Position numbers and translations under genes: made by a program
Shown: positions 13,188-21,174 of the stretch, piece after piece
Layout of the letters: each line of letters opens with the position of its first letter
How positions within the stretch are numbered: position 1 is the first letter of the stretch
Notes under the pieces: generated by a model
The model's database searches: none
Seen by the model: the letters and a program-made list of their open reading frames with translations, nothing else
Told to the model about the DNA's origin: nothing
Assembly: GCA_039714795.1 (NCBI GenBank)
Contig: JBDLIP010000006.1
Coordinates: forward strand, 1 to 35,891
Reading direction: 5' to 3'
Length of the DNA stretch: 35,891 nucleotides
Source: Pseudomonadota bacterium
GTDB lineage: Bacteria > Pseudomonadota > Alphaproteobacteria > JAGOMX01

Positions 13188-14126
13188 ATGGGCGTTTCAA
13201 CAACCAACAATATCGGCCCAGAAGTCGATAAATATTGGGACGGTGTTCTTCTTGATCGAGACAAGCAGTGGTTTTCCCACTTGTTATTCGGTCAGGTAAG
13301 AAAGATACCGATGAAAAATAGCTCGACCCTAGTGGCTCGAAAATATGACAATTTTGATGATACCCCGGCAACATTAACCGAAGGTGTGACACCAGCGCTT
13401 GAAGATGTCACCAAAAATGACATTGAAATTTCCCTACAACAGTTTGGTAAGGCCATTGCGTTGTCTGATAGGGTTCACATTGAAGTACAGGATGAGACCT
13501 CGGAAGAAGTCGCTGACATGCTTAGTCAAAATATGTTTGCTATGTTGGATAAAGTAACGAGAAATACTTTGTTTTCCACAGCGACACAATTTGACTCTGT
13601 TAATGGAGTTGCGACTCCAATCAACGGTGTAACAGAGATGACAGAGACGGACCTTGATGATGTTCTTGATCATCTCTTTGGAAACAATGCTCTTCGTATG
13701 ACTCCAATGCTTGATGCCTCTACAGGTATTCAAACAAGTCCTATTGATGCGTCTTACTGGGCGATTCTTCACTCAGATTTACGTAAGGATTTGGAAGCTC
13801 TTTCATCTTTTGTCAGACGCTCTCAGTATTCAGACCCAAGAGCTGCTCTTCAAAATGAGCTTGGATCCACCGACTACATTCGCTGGGTATACACCACGGA
13901 GGCTAAGAAAGAAACCTCTAACATTTACTCTAACTTTATCTTTGGCCAAAACGCTTATGCAATGGCAGATATTGACGATGTAGCTACCGAAATGATCATC
14001 AAGCCACTCGGATTTGGAGAAGATTATCTTAACCAAAGACAAACAATGGGGTGGAAGTCCATGTATGGCGCCGGGATTATCGACGATGGAAAAATGGCAA
14101 ACCTACGCGCAATTGCGTCAACTTAA
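13188..14126 (+). CDS. Major capsid protein, N4-gp56 family
   Basis: The 312-residue protein starts at ATG 13188 with AAGGAGG upstream. The stretch from PMKNSSTLVARKYDNF through LTEGVTPALEDV, ISLQQFGKAIALSDRV and LDKVTRNTLF matches the N4-gp56 major capsid family, an HK97-fold shell protein with about 300-400 residues. Hundreds of copies form the icosahedral head. The gene lies between scaffold and a probable decoration protein, the usual head cluster order. It appears intact. Confidence 0.88.
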   Translation: MGVSTTNNIGPEVDKYWDGVLLDRDKQWFSHLLFGQVRKIPMKNSSTLVARKYDNFDDTPATLTEGVTPALEDVTKNDIEISLQQFGKAIALSDRVHIEVQDETSEEVADMLSQNMFAMLDKVTRNTLFSTATQFDSVNGVATPINGVTEMTETDLDDVLDHLFGNNALRMTPMLDASTGIQTSPIDASYWAILHSDLRKDLEALSSFVRRSQYSDPRAALQNELGSTDYIRWVYTTEAKKETSNIYSNFIFGQNAYAMADIDDVATEMIIKPLGFGEDYLNQRQTMGWKSMYGAGIIDDGKMANLRAIAST

Positions 14127-14138
14127 AGGAGGTAAAAG

Positions 14139-14840
14139 ATGACTTTTAATTTCAATGAAAACCAAACGCTATCTTATGCCGGTCACTTTGAGTCAGATGG
14201 CGCTGCTTATGATTTGACCCTTCCATTTGATCCGGACTGCATCAAACTTTACAACTATACGAAGTATGGTACAGCTGCTGAAAATGCAGAGACTATCTGG
14301 TTTAAGGACTTTCCTGCCGGGGATGCAATTGTAAAGAAGGTGATCGCTGATAATGGCGCAACTGGTGACACAAACCTCAATCTTGAGTTAACCAACGGTA
14401 TCACGGAAAATGATACCGTTGCCGGAGTCACTGATACTCATGCAACCATCTCAGGTGCAACAGCTGCAAGTCCAGTGGTAATCACCACATCAGCGGCTCA
14501 CGGATTTGCTAACGGTGATCGCGTGCGTATCACTAAAGTTCTTGGTATGACAGAGCTTAATGATGTCTCCCGTAACCCGTACAAGATTACTGTTCTGACG
14601 ACTACAACATTCAGTTTGCAGGATTTAGATGGTAATAACATTGATGGATCAGCGTTTACGGCTTACTCATCAGGCGGTCAGGTGAACAACCTGAACAAAA
14701 CCGGCGATGATGCAATTTTGTATGACCCACCAGTGTACAAACTTACCCTTGGTTCTATACCAATGGCCAACGATGGAGATGAGATATTTTTTGAAGTCTT
14801 CAAGTATGGTCAATATGTTGATTTAGGTGATATCGCCTAA
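14139..14840 (+). CDS. Virion protein with an E1-FCCH-like beta domain, possible head decoration
   Basis: The 233-residue protein has AAAGGAGG before ATG 14139. Residues about 105-185 (ISGATAASPVVITTSAAHGF, GDRVRITKVLGMTELNDV, then TFSLQDLDGNNIDGSAF and AYSSGG) form a small beta domain that recurs in phage tail and capsid proteins and resembles the 'first catalytic cysteine half' domain of ubiquitin E1 enzymes. It appears inserted into a second domain made of the N- and C-terminal parts. A weaker copy occurs in the protein at 16838. Position after the capsid gene suggests surface decoration. Confidence 0.6.
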   Translation: MTFNFNENQTLSYAGHFESDGAAYDLTLPFDPDCIKLYNYTKYGTAAENAETIWFKDFPAGDAIVKKVIADNGATGDTNLNLELTNGITENDTVAGVTDTHATISGATAASPVVITTSAAHGFANGDRVRITKVLGMTELNDVSRNPYKITVLTTTTFSLQDLDGNNIDGSAFTAYSSGGQVNNLNKTGDDAILYDPPVYKLTLGSIPMANDGDEIFFEVFKYGQYVDLGDIA

Positions 14841-14849
14841 AAATTGTTT

Positions 14850-14880
14850 GGGGGGAAGCAAGGACGCAACCCCCCCTTTA
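14850..14880 (+). terminator. Possible terminator after the head genes
   Basis: Six G (14850-14855) can pair with the run of C at 14870-14876 around a 14-base loop, followed by TTTATTAAG. The stem is strong but the T-run is poor. It could reduce read-through so that capsid genes are expressed above the tail genes. Confidence 0.5.
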
Positions 14881-14908
14881 TTAAGAATAATTAGCAAGGA
14901 GGCTAACT

Positions 14909-15397
14909 ATGCCACGCGGCAGACCCAAGAAAGATCAAACCCAGGTCTTGGAAGATCCAATCCAGGTCCACGGGGAGCCAATACCGGACAAACAGATCGT
15001 CAGTGTGGAAGTAAAAGAGGCGATAGACCTAAGAACTCTTCCGCTTGAAACAATTGACGATTATAAAAAATATGCCAACGAGGCAAGGAATCAGAAACGG
15101 CCCATCAGGTTTATTCCTTCTGAAATGTATCCTTCTCAAAAGATTAAATTCCGAAGGGTAGATAATCAGAAGGGTTCTGATGCAAAAATACGTTTTCGTT
15201 CCGGTAAATATCTTATCGACTTCAAAAGAGAGATTAAAGATAGCGAGGTTCTAGAGCTTCCTATCCCGGTCATTGATTATATCAATAGCCGGCAGGTTGA
15301 TAAATATAAGCAGGTGAAATATCCGGATGGCTCATCCGAGACTGTTTATAGTCACTCAGAGCCTAGGTTTTCCTGCCAACCAGTGTATGAGGGATAA
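14909..15397 (+). CDS. Unknown head-tail region protein
   Basis: The 162-residue protein starts at ATG 14909 behind AAGGAGG. It opens with PRGRPKKD, an AT-hook-like basic sequence. The rest is a beta-rich charged domain (RPIRFIPSEMYPSQKIKFRR, KIRFRSGKYLIDFKREI) with no recognised family. It ends in TAATG shared with the next gene. A virion or assembly role is likely from position only. Confidence 0.6.
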   Translation: MPRGRPKKDQTQVLEDPIQVHGEPIPDKQIVSVEVKEAIDLRTLPLETIDDYKKYANEARNQKRPIRFIPSEMYPSQKIKFRRVDNQKGSDAKIRFRSGKYLIDFKREIKDSEVLELPIPVIDYINSRQVDKYKQVKYPDGSSETVYSHSEPRFSCQPVYEG

Positions 15398-16035
15398 TGG
15401 CTAAGACCTATGGTGACGCTGAAGTTATAATGAGACGTGTCGTTGGTCAAAATGATGGCGATGACCCGGATGCGACAACTGATCTATTCATCAGATATCT
15501 AAGTGATTTTGTCACATTGATCATGGGCCAAGATATCAAGAGCCAGGATCTCTATTCCTGGTTTGCCTTTGATACTGTCTCTGATCAGGACACCTATGAC
15601 TTCAAAGACCAAGGTTTTACCAACATATTCCCTCTTGTAAGAGCTGATGGAAACGATATGCGGTACTGGGAAGACCCGGACCGCTTTTTCGACATATGGC
15701 CTGATACTGTTGATTCCACAACAAACACAGGCAGGCCGACAGACATGCTTTTTTATAACAATCAGCTCTTGCTAAGACCTGTCCCTGACCAGGCTTATGA
15801 GATCAAGCTTAGGGGGTACAAGGAATTGCCCAGCGTTACTGACGGAAGCACAAAGTTAGAGCAAGACTATTTTTTAAGGTACATAGCTTATGGGGCGTCA
15901 CTGGATTATCTCACTGATTTTGGAGATCACGAAACCTATACAAAAATTTTCCCAATTTATCAGCGGTACCGGTCCTTGGTTTTAACTCGTACAGCTGCGC
16001 AGCAGTTAACACAAAGGCCATTACCGGCATTATAA
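15397..16035 (+). CDS. Head-tail adaptor-type protein (P22 gp4 / tubular-A-like)
   Basis: The 212-residue protein overlaps the previous gene by one base. It has the make-up of podovirus adaptors: a helical start (AEVIMRRVVGQ), a central beta region (TDMLFYNNQLLLRPVPDQAYEIKLRGYKELP), then helices (FLRYIAYGASLDYLTDFGD). Such proteins form a ring under the portal and connect it to the nozzle. The call rests on this layout, length and position and could be refined by structure prediction. Confidence 0.6.
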   Translation: MAKTYGDAEVIMRRVVGQNDGDDPDATTDLFIRYLSDFVTLIMGQDIKSQDLYSWFAFDTVSDQDTYDFKDQGFTNIFPLVRADGNDMRYWEDPDRFFDIWPDTVDSTTNTGRPTDMLFYNNQLLLRPVPDQAYEIKLRGYKELPSVTDGSTKLEQDYFLRYIAYGASLDYLTDFGDHETYTKIFPIYQRYRSLVLTRTAAQQLTQRPLPAL

Positions 16036-16057
16036 TTCGGACAAAAAGGAGAGAAAC

Positions 16058-16186
16058 ATGACAAAACCGCATAAATCAGGAAAAGCAAAGAAAGGAAGGA
16101 CTCTTAGTGACATCCTGAAAAGGGCTAGTGTAAGTCCTCAAACAGCTGCAGGTAAAAAGCCCAGAAAGATCAAGAGGACTAAATAA
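16058..16186 (+). CDS. 42-residue very basic protein
   Basis: ATG 16058 follows AAAGGAGAGAAAC and opens a 42-codon frame, MTKPHKSGKAKKGRTLSDIL onward, ending in TAA whose last base is the first of the next ATG (16186). About a third of the residues are Lys or Arg. The strong binding site and one-base overlap show that it is translated. It may bind DNA or neutralise charge in the virion; no family is recognised. Confidence 0.65.
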   Translation: MTKPHKSGKAKKGRTLSDILKRASVSPQTAAGKKPRKIKRTK

Positions 16187-16836
16187 TGACATGGACTGGA
16201 GGTGCAACACCAGACGGCACTAAATCTGTAAAAGATAACAAAAGCATAATCCAAGACAACTTTGCTTACACAGAAAGCACAATGCAGAAAGATCACTTCT
16301 TTGACGATGCAAACTCCAATCTAGACGGTCGTCATCAATTTGCTCAGATGCCTAAGAACGAGTCTGGGGGAAATCCTGATGACCCTACTATCGCAACTGA
16401 TATGGATCTTGTCTATTATTCAAAAGAAAAGACATCGACAGAAGCGCCTGATTTACAGATGGTTGAGCCTTTTGCCATTTCTAACGATGGTACAAGCAAC
16501 CAAGTGATGCAGATGGGCTTTAGAGCGCTGATACATTTTGAGGTTGGTCCTTCTCCGACATTTACCATAACACCAAAATACTCTCATAATTGTACCGTTG
16601 CTAGAACAGGTCCTGGTCTATTCACTTTAACTTTTACAACACCAATGCCTACCTCAAATTACATTTTTTTTGGAACGGCCCTGCGTTCTAGCGGTAATGG
16701 ATTAGTAATTGTTCCACAATCAGGAACAAAAGCTATAAAAATAACTGCTTCAAGCCTTTCATTTGCTACAGTCTCAACAAAAGACTCTGATGCAAGAGAC
16801 CCTTTAGTAGTAACATTAGCTGTGTGCGGAGGATAG
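16186..16836 (+). CDS. Fibre-like or minor tail protein
   Basis: The 216-residue protein starts at ATG 16186, overlapping the small basic gene's stop. The N-terminal half is polar (TPDGTKSVKDNKSIIQDNFA; an asparagine-rich stretch). The C-terminal half is beta-rich, with CTVARTGPGLFTLTFTTPMP and YIFFGTALRSSGNGLVIVP, the pattern of small phage fibre tip or knob domains. GGAGGA at its 3' end serves the next gene. Tail position is inferred from neighbours. Confidence 0.55.
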   Translation: MTWTGGATPDGTKSVKDNKSIIQDNFAYTESTMQKDHFFDDANSNLDGRHQFAQMPKNESGGNPDDPTIATDMDLVYYSKEKTSTEAPDLQMVEPFAISNDGTSNQVMQMGFRALIHFEVGPSPTFTITPKYSHNCTVARTGPGLFTLTFTTPMPTSNYIFFGTALRSSGNGLVIVPQSGTKAIKITASSLSFATVSTKDSDARDPLVVTLAVCGG

Positions 16837-16837
16837 A

Positions 16838-19045
16838 TTGACTCAGCCCTTTACAATCTCTAACTTCCGAACCGGTTTAGACGATGAGCTACAGCCCTGG
16901 ATTCTTCCTAATGATGCCTTTGTTGAGCTCTTCGACGCTTTTGTATACAGGGGAGTACTTAGACCTAGAAGGGGATTCAGACGCTTTGCAACAGGCGGTA
17001 TAAGGGTTAATACACGATATGATGATTCCAAGACTCACAGATCACGATCTGAAAGCTTCAATATTTCCACGAGTACCACTTTCAATGAGACGATGGCTAA
17101 CATACCTTTGTCTCGCAGAACGATAACGATTACAGATAGTTCAGTCACTCCTAAAGTCATCACAATCGACCATAATGGAAACTTCTCAGGCGATTATAAT
17201 GCCGGGGGAACTAATTCAGTAAACTATGCCACAGGTCAAATACAAGCGGAGTTTGATGCTGCCACTACAGATCCTGTCGTTGTAGTCTACCAGACTGAAA
17301 GTGCCCAACCTATCATGGGCATCTTTAACTTCATCAAAGAAGATGGAGAAAGAGAGTTGGTCGTATGCGATCAGGATGTGGTGAATAAATATAATGCATC
17401 TCGCAACTACTTTGACGGATTACCTTTTTCCTCTGCATCAAGTCTGACAACATTTACAGGTGACAATACAAACTTCTTCTCAGGAACAATGTATTTTGGA
17501 AGAAACGCTTCTAATAAGCCTGTTAAACCCCGTTTAATACTCACAAACAACAAAGATGTGCCCGTATTCTTCGATGACACCGGCGAGATTAAAGGCTACA
17601 ACAATACAACGGACAATCCCGACTATCAGGACCCTGCTGATGGTATTATTAATCTTGCTTTACATGTCTTTTATGTAAATGAGCGCCTTGTCTGGCTCTC
17701 TCCTACACTTGGAAATTCAAAATTCCCTCGTCGTATACTATGGTCCGGAATACTTGATAACAGTGGAAACGGTGACAAGTATAATGTTGCCGGAGCCGGT
17801 CATCTTGACATCTCAGATCAGGGTGTAATTACAGCAGCTAAGCAAGAGCACAACGAAATCACAATATGGACGACAGAAAATATCTGGATGCTTTCGATCA
17901 CAGCAGATATTGACGAGCCCTTTCGTATTCGTAAAATTGGAGCTTCTCAATTCAGAGGCTCTAATGCCCCTTATTCAGGCGTGAATTGGTTCGGTGAGTC
18001 TCTTGCAATAGGTAGAACAGGGATCATTACATCAGATGGAAGGCAAGCTTCACGCATTGATGACAAGTTACCTAACTTCACTCAGAAGAGAGTAGTTCAA
18101 AACAATTTCAACCTGATTACCGGTGGACTTGCTTTTGAAGACGCGCAATTCTGGTGGCCATACCCTGATCCTTTAGATGATTCATCGACATCTTCAAGAA
18201 TTCTAGTGAGAAACTTTGAAGAATCATCATGGTCAACTTACAGATTCCCGACAAACGTAGTAGGCTACTTCAAGAAAACCGAAGAGATAGCCTGGGACGA
18301 TGTGCATTGCGATCCTACCGATCCTGATAATTGTAATGACCCCACATGGGCTCAATGGGATACCACAGAAGATATATGGGATGAGCTGTCATGGCAAGAT
18401 GATGCCTTCATCACCCTGACAGGTGATGCCAACGGAATCGTCTATTACATGGTAGAGGACGGTAATGACCAGCTGACACAAATCACCGGTGTGACACAAG
18501 CTAACGGAGCTGTTGTTACAATAGAGGACAATGTTTTTGAAGTAGGGGACACAATAAAAATAGATGGTGTGGCCGGTCTTGAGGAAAACAGTGTAAGCGT
18601 AATCAATGACAAAGAATTTCAGGTGACTGCAAGCTCAGGAAGCACCATCACAATAAACCTTGATAGCTCAGATGCTAGCGCTTATTCTTCCGGTGGGTAT
18701 GTACTTAAAGGTTTCCAATTTAGCGCCAAGACAAAGCCTTTAAACCCATTTGTAGAAGAAGGAAAGAAGGCTCGTCTTAGAAAAGTTGATTTCTTCATGG
18801 ATGCGGACTCCGGAAACTTCACTGTTGATTTCTTCATAGATAAGAATCCTGACCCTTGGAAAGAAAATGTAACACTGAATTCAACAGCAGATATACCGGG
18901 ACAGTCCAAGGTTTGGAAAACGCTTACTGTAAATCAAATAGCAAACTTCCACTCCATGAGAATTAAGCAAAAAGATACTGCGGTTGAAGGGAAGTTTCAT
19001 GCCTTTAAATTCTGGTTTGAACCTGTTGGGAGGCTTGTAAGATGA
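16838..19045 (+). CDS. Tail nozzle-type structural protein (tubular-B-like)
   Basis: The 735-residue protein starts at TTG 16838 with GGAGGA seven bases upstream; no nearby ATG offers an alternative. Repeated short strand pairs typical of a beta-propeller are visible: ITIWTTENIWMLSITADIDE, LAIGRTGIITSDGRQASRID and RILVRNFEESSWSTYRF. This matches the large nozzle proteins of podovirus tails. Residues about 550-625 hold an insertion resembling the FCCH-like domain of the protein at 14139. The C-terminal beta domain may contact fibres. Its stop overlaps the next start. Confidence 0.65.
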   Translation: MTQPFTISNFRTGLDDELQPWILPNDAFVELFDAFVYRGVLRPRRGFRRFATGGIRVNTRYDDSKTHRSRSESFNISTSTTFNETMANIPLSRRTITITDSSVTPKVITIDHNGNFSGDYNAGGTNSVNYATGQIQAEFDAATTDPVVVVYQTESAQPIMGIFNFIKEDGERELVVCDQDVVNKYNASRNYFDGLPFSSASSLTTFTGDNTNFFSGTMYFGRNASNKPVKPRLILTNNKDVPVFFDDTGEIKGYNNTTDNPDYQDPADGIINLALHVFYVNERLVWLSPTLGNSKFPRRILWSGILDNSGNGDKYNVAGAGHLDISDQGVITAAKQEHNEITIWTTENIWMLSITADIDEPFRIRKIGASQFRGSNAPYSGVNWFGESLAIGRTGIITSDGRQASRIDDKLPNFTQKRVVQNNFNLITGGLAFEDAQFWWPYPDPLDDSSTSSRILVRNFEESSWSTYRFPTNVVGYFKKTEEIAWDDVHCDPTDPDNCNDPTWAQWDTTEDIWDELSWQDDAFITLTGDANGIVYYMVEDGNDQLTQITGVTQANGAVVTIEDNVFEVGDTIKIDGVAGLEENSVSVINDKEFQVTASSGSTITINLDSSDASAYSSGGYVLKGFQFSAKTKPLNPFVEEGKKARLRKVDFFMDADSGNFTVDFFIDKNPDPWKENVTLNSTADIPGQSKVWKTLTVNQIANFHSMRIKQKDTAVEGKFHAFKFWFEPVGRLVR

Positions 19046-19311
19046 GTTTTTTAGCAGAGGAATTCAACTTCGGCCGAGAGATGGAGCAAGACAACAAGCA
19101 GGTTACCGACACCCTCGATGAAATGTACCGCGATGTTGCCACTACAGTGAATAGAAAGCCTAATATTGTAATTCGGGAAAATGCAGTTCCGACAGCTTCG
19201 GATTATAGATATTCCGTCGGAACTTTTTGGCTTAATCAGAATACAGCAAAGTTATATATTTTAGATTCTAAAAGCAGTCCGACAACAGTGTCTTGGACTA
19301 TATTGAATTAA
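19042..19311 (+). CDS. Small tail-associated protein
   Basis: The 89-residue product starts at ATG 19042 within ATGA shared with the nozzle gene. The first half is a charged helix (EFNFGREMEQDNKQVTDTLD) and the second a small beta unit (YRYSVGTFWLNQNTAKLYIL and SPTTVSWTIL). This helix-then-hairpin form is common in phage proteins that attach fibres. No named family is certain. Confidence 0.6.
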   Translation: MSFLAEEFNFGREMEQDNKQVTDTLDEMYRDVATTVNRKPNIVIRENAVPTASDYRYSVGTFWLNQNTAKLYILDSKSSPTTVSWTILN

Positions 19312-19321
19312 GGAGACAAGG

Positions 19322-19921
19322 ATGTCATTCTCAGATTTCTTTTTCGGGTCAGGACCGAGTACGCAGCAGGTAGGAACGCTAACAGGTGGGCAGGATGATC
19401 TATTAAATCAGATTATCGGCGGGTTGTCAGGAAGTGGTCCCCTAGCCGGACTTTTCGGAGTTAATCAAGACTTCTTCCAATCATCTTTTGTTGATCCGGC
19501 ACTGAATACTTTTCAAAATCGTATAGCTCCGGCTATTCAACAAAAGTTCATTGCGTCGGGGGGTGCTAGAGGCTCAGGCCTTGATGATACTTTGACTAGA
19601 GCCGGTGCGGATGTACAAGGACAGCTTAATCAGCAACTAGCCGGGTTAATAAATAACGCGCAAAATAGAGCCCTTCAAGGCGCTCAGTTAGGTCTAGGGA
19701 CACAAGCCTTCCAAAATGTACAGGATCCTGGATCACAAGGGTTATTCCCAGAACTTCTCTCTGGTATCGGAGCAGGATTTGCGGGCCCTTTTGGAGGGGC
19801 TTTAGGACAAGGCGCAGGTTCATTTGCAAGTAATCTTTTCAAACAGAAAGGCGGTGGTGGAGGTGGATTTTCAGCACAAAACCCGGGCCCTGGTCTTAGC
19901 CGAAGAGGACAACTGCAATGA
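19322..19921 (+). CDS. DNA ejection / internal virion protein (small, gp7-like)
   Basis: The 199-residue protein follows AAGGAGACAAGG. It is rich in Gly, Ala and Gln, with a predicted amphipathic middle (FVDPALNTFQNRIAPAIQQK) and a glycine/alanine-rich, membrane-active-looking region (GIGAGFAGPFGGALGQGAG). Ejection proteins of P22-like phages have this composition and enter the cell envelope to form a channel for DNA. Three consecutive genes (19322, 19918, 21171) with four-base overlaps form the set. Assignment is by composition and order. Confidence 0.6.
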   Translation: MSFSDFFFGSGPSTQQVGTLTGGQDDLLNQIIGGLSGSGPLAGLFGVNQDFFQSSFVDPALNTFQNRIAPAIQQKFIASGGARGSGLDDTLTRAGADVQGQLNQQLAGLINNAQNRALQGAQLGLGTQAFQNVQDPGSQGLFPELLSGIGAGFAGPFGGALGQGAGSFASNLFKQKGGGGGGFSAQNPGPGLSRRGQLQ

Positions 19922-21174
19922 CCGTACAATTTAGACCGGAACCTAGAAGACCGTTTCAAAACATAGGCCAAGCGCTGTCGCAAGGTATATCGCAGGGGTT
20001 TGAAAGACAAAGGTCTACTGATATTCTTGATAATATCATTAATCAGGCATTACAAAAAGATGGGGATTTGATCAGTAACCTGTTAACTGGATTACAAGGC
20101 AGTGGTGCAACTCTTCCGGAAGCTCTTGAAACAGTTCAAAGGTTTGCGCCAATTATTCAGGGAGAACAGACAAGACAAACACAGTTGGATAAATTAAACT
20201 TAGAAAGTGCAAGAAATCAGGCTCAATCTCAGGAGCTAAATAGGATTTCAAATCTAGATACAGCACAAGAAGTGCCTGAAAACATTCCTGTAGTCTCAGC
20301 CGACGCCTCATTGGCAGATCCATTGCTAAACGCCTTACAAGGCACAAAACAAGGCCCACAACTTGTTTCTCCTGAAAGGCAAGAGGTACTAGACAGAAAC
20401 CAAATAAATCAAGAAGCCCTATCAAAACCTAGAGTCAGTGCCGCTATCCAAAAGAGAAATTCACTTGAAAATGAGATTTCAACTATTGATCAACAAGTAC
20501 GAGAAATAGAGGGTTCACAATTCATTAATGAAAAGCTAAAGGACTCCAGAATCAAAAGACTCCAAGCAAATCAAGAAAGGAAACGGAAAGAATTAGAAAA
20601 GTTTACCGGAACATCAAAAGAAGAGAGAAAGTTTTTAGACCAGATTAGACAAGACGCAGATAAAGCCAGAAATGCTCTTCCAAAGATAAGCAGAATTAGA
20701 GAGTTGATACCAAGTGTATCGAAAGAACAACCCTTTACTGTTGGTGGAAATATAATAAATCCGTTTAAAGCTAGTGATCGCGCAAGAGTAGAAAGAGAGC
20801 TATTAACTCCTGAAGAGCAAGAGTTTTCAGGTTTAATGTTTGATATCATCCGCGATCAATTTCCAACACTTCCAAGAATCAAAACTGAGTTTGAAACAAT
20901 ACTAAATCGTAATCTGTCGATACTCCAAACCGAGGAAGGAAATAACAGGCTAACAGATAATCTTGAATTGGCCATGAACCTTGCCATTAGAAAAGATGAG
21001 CTTAGACAGCAATTCCTCGATGCAGGAATACCCGAGAACCAAGTTGATAATTTGGTACAAAACAGAATCTCTAAGGAAGAACAGGGCTTAATTGAAAGGA
21101 TAAACAGTGATTTAGGAGGAGGTTCAACAGGAAAGCTTACACAAAAACAAATTGACAAAAGGCTTTTTGGATGA
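19918..21174 (+). CDS. DNA ejection / internal virion protein (middle)
   Basis: The 418-residue protein begins at ATG 19918, overlapping the previous gene as ATGA. It is glutamine-rich and mostly helical, with a coiled-coil stretch at about residues 175-245 (NSLENEISTIDQQVREIEG and ERKRKELEKF). No membrane segment or enzyme motif is visible. Its position in the three-gene overlapping block and its composition fit the second ejection protein of P22-like phages. Confidence 0.55.
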   Translation: MTVQFRPEPRRPFQNIGQALSQGISQGFERQRSTDILDNIINQALQKDGDLISNLLTGLQGSGATLPEALETVQRFAPIIQGEQTRQTQLDKLNLESARNQAQSQELNRISNLDTAQEVPENIPVVSADASLADPLLNALQGTKQGPQLVSPERQEVLDRNQINQEALSKPRVSAAIQKRNSLENEISTIDQQVREIEGSQFINEKLKDSRIKRLQANQERKRKELEKFTGTSKEERKFLDQIRQDADKARNALPKISRIRELIPSVSKEQPFTVGGNIINPFKASDRARVERELLTPEEQEFSGLMFDIIRDQFPTLPRIKTEFETILNRNLSILQTEEGNNRLTDNLELAMNLAIRKDELRQQFLDAGIPENQVDNLVQNRISKEEQGLIERINSDLGGGSTGKLTQKQIDKRLFG

